From contig JAJUKC010000024.1 in NCBI GenBank assembly GCA_029264995.1, forward strand, positions 1 to 33,872: a stretch of DNA of 33,872 nt, given 5' to 3'. The translations under genes were made by a program, and so were the position numbers. Numbering within the stretch: the first letter of the stretch is position 1; every line of letters begins with the position of its first letter. The notes beneath the pieces are model-generated. The model was given only the letters and a program-made list of their open reading frames with translations. It ran no database searches and was not told the origin of the DNA. The DNA comes from Marinobacter sp. (GTDB taxonomy: Bacteria > Pseudomonadota > Gammaproteobacteria > Pseudomonadales > Oleiphilaceae). Shown here one piece after another: positions 15,091 to 24,273 of this stretch.

Positions 15091-17232
15091 TCACAACTCC
15101 GCTTCGTTTTGCAGAAGTTCACGAGTCAGCAATCGCAGCTGCGTTTCTGCATCCCGCTGCCCCCGGCAAAGCCCGGCATCCTGCAACTGTGCCCAGGACC
15201 AGCCCTGCAATACGGCACGACACCAGAGCACTGCCTCCGGATGGCTTTGAATTCGTTCAGGCATACCCTTGCAGACAGAAAGCCCCTGCAATACCGGCAA
15301 GGTGAGTTCAAATCCGCGAAAGCCATACGCAAAGTGAGTCAGATCCCGCCGATCATCGTCGTCCAGCCCTGTCTGTGAGGGCAAAGCTTCGGAGACGGCC
15401 AGCAACAGCTCATAGTCCAGCTCAGGCCAATGGCGGGGCACCAGAGCTAGCCAGTGTCTGGCGAAACGGGTGCCGAGCTGATGCTGAAGCCGCAGCCCCG
15501 GCTCAGACGTGCCCGTCAGCATTTGCAGGGGAAACTCGCCGGTGGAAGCCTCCTGGCTCAGGCCCATGCGTACAACTCGCAAACCACATCGACGCCAGAA
15601 TGCCAACAAACCCGACTCGCCACCAAAGCTGGTACCCAGCGCATCTATTCCACCCTGAACACAGGCTTCACGGGCGGCCGCCACCAACCGTTGCCCGACC
15701 CCAAGCCTGCGTGCCGACTCAGCCACCGCTACACGGACGACTCGCAGGGTTTTCAGAGTAGCGGCGGCGGGCATCCCCCCATGATTGGCCAGTGACTGGG
15801 CCAGCAGATGGCCCCTGAGCCGCCGTTTTCCGGCGACAACCTCATCCGCCAGTTCCGGAGCCAGGCCACCCTCTGTGGACGCCCAGAGCACGCCGATGGT
15901 CTGCCCCTTCACACTGGCGCGCCAGGTCAGCGCGGCGGGGTCATCAAGCCACTGCCGCAGATCGCCGGGCGTGGTCCGGTAATGAGCATTGACCAGCAGA
16001 CCGAAGGCCTCCGCCAATGCCTGCTCACTGGCCGCAGCAGGTTGCCAGCGTTCAATGTGTACGTCGCCGGTGACAACCGATTCCGGCTCCGGCGCGTCCG
16101 CCGACAACAGATACAGCTGGAAGATCAGCCGCTCCAACGGGTCGCCTTCTGCCCAGCGAATGGGCTCACGAACGCTGACGGCGCGCCAGTGCGGGGTTTC
16201 CTGCTCCAGAACCTGTCGAAAACGCAAGGCAAAGCCCCGGCCGGTGCCTTCATAACCATGCACCGTGCTGGCAAACACCACCCTCGGCCAGCCCAGCAAC
16301 ATGGCTTTCAACCACTGCGCCGGCAACCCGGCCGCTTCATCCACCATGATCACTTCCGCCGCCGGCCGCTGCGACAACAACTCCTGTGGTGGCAGAAAGC
16401 ACAACTCATGACCGGACCGGGTGGTCAGATGAGTCGGCGTATCTAATGCCAGAGCATCACCCAGCTCCTGCCGGGCGTGACCGAACAGGGTAGCCACGTT
16501 TTCCGCCGCAGGCGCCGTCACCAGCACCCGTTTCCGGCCGGATTCGAGCAAGCGGGCGGCAGCGATGCCGAGTGCCGCGGATTTGCCGCGCCCGCGATCG
16601 GCAGTAACCACCAGCGGCCGTCGGCGGCGGCCCTGGCCAGTGCGCACTATGTCAGCAACCAGCGCCTGCTGCTCGGCCGTCTGCCCGGGTTGAAAGCCCG
16701 TCCTGACCGGTTCCGTCAGGTTCAGCTCAGTCACGGTAACATCTGCCGCCGCAAGCCGAATGACATCGGGATCTTCGGCCAGTATCGCCGCCAACCGGGC
16801 AGCAAAGGGATGAGCACTCGTCCGATCCAGCCCGGTTCGGCCATAGTCCGGATCGTCAAAGTCCGACCACTTCGCCAGCGGGGGCATCAACCAGAACAGC
16901 AATCCACCGGCCCGTAATGTGCCGGACAGTGCCGCAAACGCGTCCGGAGACGTTCCCTCCCAGCCATCCCAGACCAGTACGGGCAGTTCCCGGCCCAGTA
17001 CACGCCGGTAATCTTTAACACGCAGATGACCGAGCCCAGCCCTGGCCGCATCCTGCTCGCGCCCGACCCAAATACCTTCGGCGCTCGACAACGCCTGCAA
17101 CAACCCGGCTACCCGGGCCACCGCAACCTGCCGTTCCCCCTCAACCAACACCATCCGGCGCTGGCCACTATCCGCCAGGGCTTGCTGGAACCCGCACCAG
17201 TCAGAGGCTGTTGTCTCGGTTTGATCACTCAC
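15091..17232 (-). CDS. tmcA: tRNA(Met) cytidine acetyltransferase TmcA
   Basis: TmcA uses ATP and acetyl-CoA to make N4-acetylcytidine at the wobble base of elongator tRNA-Met. Domains run in the expected order: an N-terminal DUF1726-like part (VLVWDGWEGTSPDAFAALSGTLRAGG), a RecD-like ATPase with Walker A DRGRGKSAALG at about 209-219 and Walker B-like VIMVDEAAGLPAQ, the segment STVHGYEGTGRGFALRF, a GNAT acetyltransferase core (RVVRVAVAESARRLGVGQRLV), and a C-terminal tRNA-binding tail. No ATG fits the N terminus well, so the GTG at 17232 is chosen, giving 713 residues (E. coli 671). The open frame extends further upstream into the divergent helicase's leader. Start position is the main uncertainty. 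Confidence 0.93.
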   Translation of the reverse strand: MSDQTETTASDWCGFQQALADSGQRRMVLVEGERQVAVARVAGLLQALSSAEGIWVGREQDAARAGLGHLRVKDYRRVLGRELPVLVWDGWEGTSPDAFAALSGTLRAGGLLFWLMPPLAKWSDFDDPDYGRTGLDRTSAHPFAARLAAILAEDPDVIRLAAADVTVTELNLTEPVRTGFQPGQTAEQQALVADIVRTGQGRRRRPLVVTADRGRGKSAALGIAAARLLESGRKRVLVTAPAAENVATLFGHARQELGDALALDTPTHLTTRSGHELCFLPPQELLSQRPAAEVIMVDEAAGLPAQWLKAMLLGWPRVVFASTVHGYEGTGRGFALRFRQVLEQETPHWRAVSVREPIRWAEGDPLERLIFQLYLLSADAPEPESVVTGDVHIERWQPAAASEQALAEAFGLLVNAHYRTTPGDLRQWLDDPAALTWRASVKGQTIGVLWASTEGGLAPELADEVVAGKRRLRGHLLAQSLANHGGMPAAATLKTLRVVRVAVAESARRLGVGQRLVAAAREACVQGGIDALGTSFGGESGLLAFWRRCGLRVVRMGLSQEASTGEFPLQMLTGTSEPGLRLQHQLGTRFARHWLALVPRHWPELDYELLLAVSEALPSQTGLDDDDRRDLTHFAYGFRGFELTLPVLQGLSVCKGMPERIQSHPEAVLWCRAVLQGWSWAQLQDAGLCRGQRDAETQLRLLTRELLQNEAEL

Positions 17233-17337
17233 GTTAATTCGGACCTGCTGGGCATAAGAATGTATCGGAGCCTGAGTTATGCCGGGATTATGCGGCAGCG
17301 CTATCCGCACTACCAGTTGCCCAGTACAATAGCGACC

Positions 17338-19614
17338 ATGCCGAGCGAAACCCAAGCCCCCGACCACCTGTCCTTACCGGATTACCTGACCGACGAGCAA
17401 CGCGCCATCATCACGGCCGGTTACGAGCATGCGGTGATTACGGCCGTCGCGGGCAGTGGTAAAACCTCCACGCTGGCCTGGCGCATCCGCTACCTGCTGG
17501 CCCAGGGCCACGACCCGGACCGGATGCTGGTGCTGATGTTCAACCGCAGCGCCAAGGTGGACTTTGAGCGCAAGCTGCAGTCCGTCTGCGAGCAGAGCGG
17601 GCTGGCGCTGCCTGAAATCCGTACCTACCACGCTATGGGCCTGCGGCTGTATCGTCGGTTTGTCCGGGAAGGCTATCTGCCGGGCTTCTCGGAAAAGATC
17701 CTGACCGAACAGGAGATCGGCTTCCAGGCCTGGTTGCTGACCCGGCGGCTGGCACCGGAGGAACTGGCCGATGAAATCCGCCGCAACAAGAAGGATTTTG
17801 TCGAGACCGCCACCGGCTTTATCGACCGGGTCAAAACCGGGCTGGCGCCTGCGGAGGTGGTGTTCGAGGAACTGGGCTACTCCGACAAACACCGCTACCT
17901 GATCGACCTGTTCCACTCGTTCGAGCAGTGGCGTAAAAGCGAGAGCCGCATCAGCTACGCCGACATGCTCTATGAGCCGGTGATGGCGATTCACCAGAAC
18001 CCACCATTGCAGCGCCTGGTGGGCAACAAAATGGATCTGATCCTGGTGGACGAATACCAGGACACCAACGAAATCCAGCACCTGCTGTTGCGTTATGTGG
18101 CTGGCGACCGTGCCCGGGTAACCGTGGTCGGCGACCCGGATCAGACCATCTACGAGTTCCGGGGTGCCCGGCCCGAGTTCATTCTGCGCAAATTCAGTGA
18201 TGAGTTTGAAAGCCCGCTGGAGCAGACCCTCAGCTACACCTTCCGTTACGGCCACCGGGTGGCACTGCTGGCCAACCACCTGATCTGCCATAACACCGGC
18301 CGCCGGGATGTGATGTGCCATTCCCATCCGGGTACCCCCGCCACCGAAATCCATCTGCATCAGGCCGAAAACGATGGCAATCAGGTGCTGGCCATCCTGC
18401 AGGGACTGACGCCGGACCAACAAAGCCAGAGCGCCATCCTGTTCCGGGTCTGGAGCCAGAGCGTGCCGATTGAACTGAAACTGTTGGCACGCCAGATTCC
18501 CTACCGGATCGACGCAGGTAAGGGCGCGCTGTTCAGCCGCGAAGTTCAGGCGGTGCAGGCCCTGCTGCTGGTGGTTACCCGCCGGCTCGACAAGCTGGCA
18601 GAAAATGACCGTCTGGACATTGCCCGCCAGATTCTTAGGTTCCCCCATGTGGGCCTGAAAGAACCGGAACTGGAAAACCTGGCGCGATTCCTGGCGGCGT
18701 TCGATATCGGCTGGCACGAGCGGCTGCTCAGCCTGGATTTCGACGCACTGGCGCCCATGGCCGCCAGAAAGCTGAAAAAGCTCGGTGAAGTCCTGCAGCA
18801 ACTCGACCACTATCAGGGGCCGGTGGCTGGCCTGATCACCGTCTATGCCGAGCATACGGATCTCTATGAGGGTATTCGCAGTCTCGCACTGACCCATGAC
18901 AGTGCCGAGGAGCGGATTGATACCATTCAGGGCTTCCGGGACTATCTGAAAAGCCTGGAAGTCAATGCCGACGGAGCCCTGGACCACCTCAACCTGCTGA
19001 AACAACAGGCCAGCGAACATCGGGACGAGGGTGTCCTGCTTTCCACCATTCACCGAACCAAGGGACTGGAATGGCCCGTGGTAATCATTCCCGGCCTGCA
19101 GGAGAAATATCTGCCCTATAGCCCGCGTCCCCAGGACGATGCCCGGGCCCTGCTGGAAAGCGAGCGCAGGCTGCTCTACGTGGGCATGACCCGTACCCGC
19201 CAACGACTGCACCTGATCACCCGGCCCACTCCGGCCAGCCCGCATCTGGCGGGCGACCAAGGTCCCAGTCGATTTGTTTCCGAACTGTGCTTTGGATTAG
19301 CCCAGGAACTCGGCTCCGCGCTGGATACCGGTACTGCCCCGACAAACCAGCCCCTGAGGCTGGATCACCCGTTAACCCCCGTGAGTCTGCGATACGCTGA
19401 ACGCGAGGGCGTTCAGCTGGAAAGTGAAGGAACAGTAAGCCAAAACACAGCGGAACCAGTGTGGCATCAGCAGCGTCTGACCCATGCCATCTTTGGAACA
19501 GGCGAGGTTATCTCGGAAGACGAAAGCTCGTTTGAGGTCCGGTTTGGCAATGGCGACACGCTGAATTTCAGTAAAAAAAGCGCGCATCTGTATTTCACGC
19601 CAGCAGGTGATTGA
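17338..19614 (+). CDS. UvrD/Rep-like superfamily 1 DNA helicase
   Basis: This second UvrD-type ATPase is clearly distinct from uvrD. The 758-residue protein shows AVAGSGKTSTLAWR (Walker A, about 36-43), LVDEYQDTNEIQ, VVGDPDQTIYEFRGARPE, SYTFRYGHRVA, STIHRTKGLEWPVVIIPG and RRLLYVGMTRTRQRL, so all helicase motifs are intact. After the helicase core, a C-terminal stretch HAIFGTGEVISEDESSFEVRF resembles the small Tudor-like module at the end of UvrD. The ATG at 17338 lacks a ribosome site; upstream in-frame ATGs at 17260 and 17290 are possible. TACAAT at 17324-17329 would place a transcript start at or near 17338. Its DNA repair or recombination role is inferred from the family. Confidence 0.92.
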   Translation: MPSETQAPDHLSLPDYLTDEQRAIITAGYEHAVITAVAGSGKTSTLAWRIRYLLAQGHDPDRMLVLMFNRSAKVDFERKLQSVCEQSGLALPEIRTYHAMGLRLYRRFVREGYLPGFSEKILTEQEIGFQAWLLTRRLAPEELADEIRRNKKDFVETATGFIDRVKTGLAPAEVVFEELGYSDKHRYLIDLFHSFEQWRKSESRISYADMLYEPVMAIHQNPPLQRLVGNKMDLILVDEYQDTNEIQHLLLRYVAGDRARVTVVGDPDQTIYEFRGARPEFILRKFSDEFESPLEQTLSYTFRYGHRVALLANHLICHNTGRRDVMCHSHPGTPATEIHLHQAENDGNQVLAILQGLTPDQQSQSAILFRVWSQSVPIELKLLARQIPYRIDAGKGALFSREVQAVQALLLVVTRRLDKLAENDRLDIARQILRFPHVGLKEPELENLARFLAAFDIGWHERLLSLDFDALAPMAARKLKKLGEVLQQLDHYQGPVAGLITVYAEHTDLYEGIRSLALTHDSAEERIDTIQGFRDYLKSLEVNADGALDHLNLLKQQASEHRDEGVLLSTIHRTKGLEWPVVIIPGLQEKYLPYSPRPQDDARALLESERRLLYVGMTRTRQRLHLITRPTPASPHLAGDQGPSRFVSELCFGLAQELGSALDTGTAPTNQPLRLDHPLTPVSLRYAEREGVQLESEGTVSQNTAEPVWHQQRLTHAIFGTGEVISEDESSFEVRFGNGDTLNFSKKSAHLYFTPAGD

Positions 19615-19782
19615 TCTGTCGCCTGTGAAGGCTGCGTACAACTGCGAAGACATCGAAAGGTGCCAAACTTTGTGTTTTATGGCTTACTGTCCTAGATTTT
19701 CAGTAACGTAGTGTTTTACCGGAGTTTATCCGTCTTCAACGGAGACAGCTTCAAGACATAATAATCAGACAGGAGGTTCTGC

Positions 19783-20988
19783 ATGAAACTCATGCGCCCG
19801 GTCGCTCTGGCCGCCCTTGCAACATCCCTTACCACACCAGCCCTGGCGGAACGCCAGGAAACCATCTACCTGAATCCGTTTGCCGGCTTCCAGCTGTTTG
19901 ACGATAAACGAGATCTGAGTGAAACCGGCACGTTCGGTGTTGGTGTCGAATACCGGTTCCGCCCCCACTGGTCAGTTGAAGCCGTGTACTCACGGGCCGA
20001 TGCCGACCGCAAGTATGTGTCTGGCGAGTCCGATTTTGACGAAATCCGGGTTGACGGCACCTACTACTTCGCCGGCCCGGAAGCAGCCTGGAACCCTTAC
20101 GTTTCACTGGGTGCAGGCCATGCCGACTTCGGGTTGGGAGATACCATTTCCTACCGTACGGCAGGCACCGATCACGATGAAACCCGGGTAAACGTGGGTA
20201 CCGGCTTCCGCTACAACGTCAGTGATGGCATTTCCATTCGTGGCGATCTGCGGGAATTCCACGGCATTGATGAAAGCACCTTCGACACCATGGTATCGCT
20301 CGGCTTGAGCTGGGCCTTTACCCGCACGGTTTCTGCCCCGGCCCCGAAAGCCCCGGCCGATGCCGACAACGACGGCGTGCCCGATACTCGCGACCAGTGC
20401 CCTGGCACACCGGCCGGTGCCAGCGTCGACAGCCGTGGCTGCGAGCTGGACAGCGACAATGACGGCGTGGCTGACAGCCGCGACCAGTGCCCCAACACGC
20501 CAGCCGGTGCCGAGGTTAACAGCCGCGGCTGTGAGCTCGACAGCGACAACGACGGCGTAGTGAACAGCCAGGACCAATGCCCGGACACCACCGCAGGCGC
20601 CACCGTGGATGAAACCGGCTGTGAGGGTATTACTGAAACGGTGGAAACCATTGAACTGCGGGTTCAGTTCCCCACCAACAGCTCTGTCATCGACAACGCC
20701 TACGACAACGAAATCCGTCGCGTCGCCGATTTCATGGCCGAATACCCGGAAACCACCGTTGAGATTGCTGGCCATACCGACAGCGCCGGTGAAGCGGGCT
20801 ATAACCAGTTCCTGTCCCAGCGCCGGGCAGAAGCGGTTGCCGGTCGACTGACCGGGCCTCTGGGTGTAGATCCGGACCGTGTCAGTGCCGTGGGCTATGG
20901 TGAAGCCGAGCCTATTGCCACCAACGACACGCCGGCTGGCCGTGCCCAGAACCGTCGTGTAGAGGCGCGCATCCAGGTTCGCCGTTAA
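19783..20988 (+). CDS. OmpA/OprF-like outer-membrane protein with thrombospondin type 3 repeats
   Basis: The 401-residue envelope protein has a signal peptide (MKLMRPVALAALATSLTTPALA), then an eight-strand-type OmpA beta barrel to about residue 187. Next come three 30-residue calcium-binding TSP3 repeats (DxDNDGV...DQCP...GC, about 193-282) and a peptidoglycan-binding OmpA C-terminal domain with GHTDSAG...LSQRRAEAV and the closing AQNRRVEARI. It probably anchors the outer membrane to the cell wall. A near-perfect ribosome site (AGGAGGT, 19771-19777) suggests high expression, and CATAAT at 19757-19762 is a possible -10. A strong terminator follows at 21010, so it is a single-gene unit. Confidence 0.95.
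   Translation: MKLMRPVALAALATSLTTPALAERQETIYLNPFAGFQLFDDKRDLSETGTFGVGVEYRFRPHWSVEAVYSRADADRKYVSGESDFDEIRVDGTYYFAGPEAAWNPYVSLGAGHADFGLGDTISYRTAGTDHDETRVNVGTGFRYNVSDGISIRGDLREFHGIDESTFDTMVSLGLSWAFTRTVSAPAPKAPADADNDGVPDTRDQCPGTPAGASVDSRGCELDSDNDGVADSRDQCPNTPAGAEVNSRGCELDSDNDGVVNSQDQCPDTTAGATVDETGCEGITETVETIELRVQFPTNSSVIDNAYDNEIRRVADFMAEYPETTVEIAGHTDSAGEAGYNQFLSQRRAEAVAGRLTGPLGVDPDRVSAVGYGEAEPIATNDTPAGRAQNRRVEARIQVRR
20359..20628 (+). repeat. Three tandem 90 bp in-frame repeats inside the OmpA-like gene
   Basis: Units 20359-20448, 20449-20538 and 20539-20628 each encode 30 residues of the pattern D(A/S)DNDGV..(T/S)(R/Q)DQCP.T.AGA.V...GCE. Units 1 and 2 are most alike; unit 3 has diverged more (NSQDQCPDTTAGATVDETGC). 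The spacing of aspartates and the paired cysteines is typical of TSP3 calcium-binding repeats. Confidence 0.93.
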
Positions 20989-21009
20989 GGCAACCCGGGC
21001 AACCTCGGT

Positions 21010-21036
21010 AAGGCGCCTTCGGGCGCCTTTCTTTTT
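21010..21036 (+). terminator. Intrinsic terminator of the OmpA-like gene
   Basis: AAGGCGCC (21010-21017), loop TTCG, GGCGCCTT (21022-21029), then TCTTTTT. The 8 bp GC-rich stem with a UUCG tetraloop and T run lies 21 bp after the OmpA stop. The other strand has only a short U run, so its use by the convergent methyltransferase gene is less likely. Confidence 0.93.
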
Positions 21037-21065
21037 GTCCCGTATTCAGAAATCCGTTCAGGCTT

Positions 21066-22310
21066 TCAATCGCCCTCGCGTACCGCATCCAGTAACAGGT
21101 TTCTCGGCGTCAGCTGGCGATCACAGAAAGTGCCCAGCCGAACCCGGTAACCCTGCTCTTCCAGAAACACGGCGTAGTCCAGGACCAGCCAGAGTTCCAG
21201 GGGCCGCCGAAACAGGTGCCGCAGCAGTTCATGCCGGCGCACCTGACGATATCGTTCCTCACCGCGCGCCAGCCACTCTGCCCAGTCAACATCGGTGGGC
21301 AGAGCCAGTTGTTTCTTTGCCGCCGCCCAGCGACAGAAATCCTCGAAACGGCCATTATTGAGCCGCGCCGGGTGTGACGGTACCGGCAGGTAGTGCCTGT
21401 TGCCGGTCAGCTCCCGTTGCAACGCATCGAAACCCAGGCGCCAGGTACTGATGCGCGCAGTCTGCTCGCGCACTCTCTCCGGTGCCGTGACGGTTTCCTG
21501 GACTGCCAGTCGCAGATCGTTACGATCCACCGACAAGCACTGGCCGTATTCCCGGGTTTGCCGGGCTTGAAGCTGATACCGTTCATCCCCGGTCAGGTGG
21601 TAGCAGCAGGGTGACAGACTGATCCGGGGCAAACCCGCCTGGGCACCAGAGCGCATCAGTCGGCGGTGCAGATCGCCACAGGCGTGCAGCGCCACCCCAT
21701 GGTGGCGCTCAGGCAGCTTGAGATCATCGACCATCACATCCTGATGGGCCAGAAGAACCGGGTCGCCATAGTGCACGGCCAGGCGGTTACCATCAGCCAC
21801 CAGTTCCGGATTCCACTCAAATCCGGTTACCTGAACCGCCCCCTGCCGGGCCAGAGTTCGGCCCAGGTGGCCCTTGCCACAGCACCAGTCCAGTACCGGA
21901 TAGCCCAGGGGCGAAACCGCAGCGGCGAATGCGCCGGCCTGTTGTCGTTTTCGGCCAGGCATATCGACGGCGGCGACCTCCGCCAGTTCCGCCTGCCCGC
22001 CCTCGTCCTCGGTCGCCAGACGGGGCAGCTCAAGCAGAGCCTCATAACGGCCCAGCGCCGGGACATACTCCGACAGCATGGTGGACAGTTCCGGAAGCCG
22101 CTCCTCCCACTCCTGACACTCCAACTCCGGAAGCGCCTCCAGCCAGCGCGCCAGGTCCGGATGCGCGTCGCGCCAGGCGGGCGCAGGGTCCATGAACGGG
22201 ATGGGGCGCCAGAGTGGCTCCAGTTCCCGCAGCCAGTCATTCAAAGACTGCCAGTGCTGGTAAAAACAACCCGAGGCTTGGTGTAAACTCGCCGCCGGAG
22301 GTAATGTCAT
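21066..22310 (-). CDS. SAM-dependent methyltransferase, target unknown
   Basis: The protein has a Rossmann-type methyltransferase core in its middle: PVLDWCCGKGHLGRTLARQG is the SAM-binding glycine motif, followed by VTGFEWNPELV, ALHACGDLH and a conserved LSPCCYHL. Flanking regions are helical and match no substrate-specific family I can name. The start is taken at the ATG at 22310 (414 residues), which has AAAGG nine bases upstream; later alternatives would remove conserved-looking N-terminal sequence (WRPIPF). This ATG and that of the divergent RNA methyltransferase share the bases CATG at 22308-22311. Targets could be RNA or a small molecule. It lies convergent to the OmpA gene. Confidence 0.85.
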   Translation of the reverse strand: MTLPPAASLHQASGCFYQHWQSLNDWLRELEPLWRPIPFMDPAPAWRDAHPDLARWLEALPELECQEWEERLPELSTMLSEYVPALGRYEALLELPRLATEDEGGQAELAEVAAVDMPGRKRQQAGAFAAAVSPLGYPVLDWCCGKGHLGRTLARQGAVQVTGFEWNPELVADGNRLAVHYGDPVLLAHQDVMVDDLKLPERHHGVALHACGDLHRRLMRSGAQAGLPRISLSPCCYHLTGDERYQLQARQTREYGQCLSVDRNDLRLAVQETVTAPERVREQTARISTWRLGFDALQRELTGNRHYLPVPSHPARLNNGRFEDFCRWAAAKKQLALPTDVDWAEWLARGEERYRQVRRHELLRHLFRRPLELWLVLDYAVFLEEQGYRVRLGTFCDRQLTPRNLLLDAVREGD

Positions 22311-22989
22311 GAAACTGGCCTTTGTACTGGTTGAACCGAAAGTCCCGGAAAATGTCGGCGCGGCTGCGCGGGCCCTGTGCACCATGGGTTTTTCTGAGCT
22401 GTGGCTGGTCAATTCCGACCTGCACACCCGGCCCGAAGCCCACTGGCTGGCCCATGGCAGCGACCACATTCTGGATAATGCGCGCATTTTCCCCGATCTG
22501 GCCGCGGTTAGAAACTCCGCGGATTTGCTGATGGGCACTTCGGCCAAGCCCCGCCATCACCGGCAGGACTGGCACGAACCCCGAGCACTGCGCTCGGTAC
22601 TGGCCAACAAAGGTCGCTCGGTGGCGACGGCAGCACTGGTGTTTGGTCGCGAGGACCGGGGCCTGGCCAATGAAGAACTGGCCCTGTGCGATCTGCTTAC
22701 TGGCTTTCCGATGGCGGTCAGCTATCCGTCCCTGAATCTGTCCCAGGCGGTCATGCTGTATGCCTGGGAGCTGTCCGGACTGGCGCGCCAGAGTGACAAC
22801 ACGCCGGAGGTCGCCTCAGACGCCAGCCTGGGCGCCTTGCGGCAACGCCTGGAAACACTGTTACCGGCGCTGGAGGCACCGGCCGACAGCAAGCTGTCGC
22901 AATGGGTGTTCCAGCGCCTGCCCATGCTTTCCGAACGGGACGTCGGCTTCGTGCACACTCTGTGCGGCAACCTCGAACGCAAACTCTGA
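22309..22989 (+). CDS. TrmH/SpoU (TrmJ/LasT-type) RNA 2'-O-methyltransferase
   Basis: This SPOUT-fold enzyme probably methylates a ribose 2'-OH in tRNA or rRNA. The 226-residue protein has the three SpoU motifs: VEPKVPENVGAAARAL, ALVFGREDRGLANEELALCD and SLNLSQAVMLYAWEL, which build the knot for SAM binding. The AHGSDHILDN segment and overall length match E. coli LasT (YjtD) better than TrmJ, though the two are related, so no symbol is given. The ATG at 22309 has a strong ribosome site (GGAGGT). Its start codon overlaps that of the divergent methyltransferase gene, and its stop lies two bases from the stop of dadA. Confidence 0.9.
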   Translation: MKLAFVLVEPKVPENVGAAARALCTMGFSELWLVNSDLHTRPEAHWLAHGSDHILDNARIFPDLAAVRNSADLLMGTSAKPRHHRQDWHEPRALRSVLANKGRSVATAALVFGREDRGLANEELALCDLLTGFPMAVSYPSLNLSQAVMLYAWELSGLARQSDNTPEVASDASLGALRQRLETLLPALEAPADSKLSQWVFQRLPMLSERDVGFVHTLCGNLERKL

Positions 22990-22991
22990 GC

Positions 22992-24263
22992 TTACTCCTG
23001 GAACCTTCCGGGCCGGAACGCATCCAGTGGCACCGCCGGCTCCTCACCGTCGATAACCTGGGCAATCACCGAGGCGCTGCCCGCCGACAGCGTCCAGCCG
23101 AAGGTGCCGTGGCCGGTATTCAGAAACAGATTCCGGCGTGGCCCGCGGCCAATGATGGCCGGGCCATCCGGAGTCATCGGGCGGAAACCGGTCCAGGTTT
23201 CGGCAGCGTCAAGATCCGCGCAGCCGGGAAAGCGTGAACGCACGGATTTCTTGATGGTGGCGATGCGCGCCTCCGGAATGTCGCGATTGAAGTCTGCCAG
23301 CTCAACAAAGCCCGTGGCCCGGAGCCGGTTACCCAATCGAGTCGACACTACTTTCAGGTTATCGTCGTGGATCGTGCTGGCCGGGGCCTTGTCCGGGTCG
23401 CTGAGGGGCACTGTCAGGCTGTAACCCTTGATCGGATAGATCGGTAGCTCCAGCCCCAGGGGCCGAACCAGCTGCGGTGACCAGCACCCGGCACAAACCA
23501 CCACCGCATCCGCTTCCAGGGTGGCTAACTCGCCGCCGCGGGTTCGATACTCGATCCCGTTCACCTTCTCGTCATCAAACAACAGCCGCTCAACCTCGAC
23601 ACCATAGTGGAAGGTTGCCCCTTGTTGTTCACACACCTGCGCCAGTGCCCGGGAAAACAGGTGACAGTCGCCGGTGCCGTCCGTGTCATAGCTGATGGCA
23701 CCATAAAGGGGCCCGTCTCCGGTCATACCCGGCTCCGCGGTTCGAACCTGCTCGGGCGTGAGCAGCTGCGAGGCGATGCCCAGCTCATTCAACAGGTCGT
23801 GAATCTCACGATAGTCGTCCATGGCCTCCGAGGTGCTGGCCAGGTGCAGCAGGCCCTTGTGGTCGCCATCAAAGCTCAGGTCATGCTCCTGTTCCAGAGC
23901 CAGAAAGCGCTCCCGACTGTGGATACCCAGGCGCAGCATCGCCCGCTTATTCAGGCCAAACAGGCCCGGGCTCCAGGCGTAGCGCAGGGTGGCAAACATA
24001 AACTTGATGGCTTCCACCGAAGGCGGCACCCGCAGCTTGAGCGGGCCGTCGGTTTTGAACAGCCAGGGCAGTGCCTTGAAGACCATGGAAGGGTCCGCCC
24101 AGGGGTAAACCACGCCGTAAGACCGCTGGGCCGCGTTGCCTTTGCTGGTCTCATTACCGGCGAGGTCGTGTCGCTCCAGCAGGGTCACCTGATGCCCCCG
24201 GCGAATCAGTTCCCTGGCTGTGGTAACACCGACCACACCACCCCCTACCACTGCGATGTGCAT
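22992..24263 (-). CDS. dadA: D-amino acid dehydrogenase-like FAD oxidoreductase (DadA family)
   Basis: This membrane-associated flavoenzyme family deaminates D-amino acids and passes electrons to the respiratory chain. The 423-residue protein begins MHIAVVGGGVVGVTTAREL, the FAD-binding dinucleotide fold. Family traits follow: ETSKGNAAQRSYGVVYPWADPS, a central substrate domain, DADAVVVCAGCWSP-like sequence and a C-terminal TGFRPMTPDGPAIIGR...LFLNTGHGTFGWTLSAGSA. The ATG at 24263 has an excellent GGAGG site; upstream frame is antisense-like filler. It starts 10 bp after the PPK2 gene stop and is probably co-transcribed. No alanine racemase gene accompanies it, so the substrate is inferred, and another DAO-family substrate is possible. 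Confidence 0.85.
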   Translation of the reverse strand: MHIAVVGGGVVGVTTARELIRRGHQVTLLERHDLAGNETSKGNAAQRSYGVVYPWADPSMVFKALPWLFKTDGPLKLRVPPSVEAIKFMFATLRYAWSPGLFGLNKRAMLRLGIHSRERFLALEQEHDLSFDGDHKGLLHLASTSEAMDDYREIHDLLNELGIASQLLTPEQVRTAEPGMTGDGPLYGAISYDTDGTGDCHLFSRALAQVCEQQGATFHYGVEVERLLFDDEKVNGIEYRTRGGELATLEADAVVVCAGCWSPQLVRPLGLELPIYPIKGYSLTVPLSDPDKAPASTIHDDNLKVVSTRLGNRLRATGFVELADFNRDIPEARIATIKKSVRSRFPGCADLDAAETWTGFRPMTPDGPAIIGRGPRRNLFLNTGHGTFGWTLSAGSASVIAQVIDGEEPAVPLDAFRPGRFQE

Positions 24264-24273
24264 ATTGCCTCCA

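Noticed and set aside
17374..19260. A 628-codon open frame on the minus strand opposite the second helicase
   Set aside because: It is fully antisense to a helicase with every motif intact. Long antisense frames are common in GC-rich DNA, and its protein shows no recognisable domain.
22309..22989. Naming the RNA methyltransferase trmJ
   Set aside because: The SpoU motifs fit, but the AHGS...DN segment and length are closer to LasT/YjtD, so the tRNA position is not assured.
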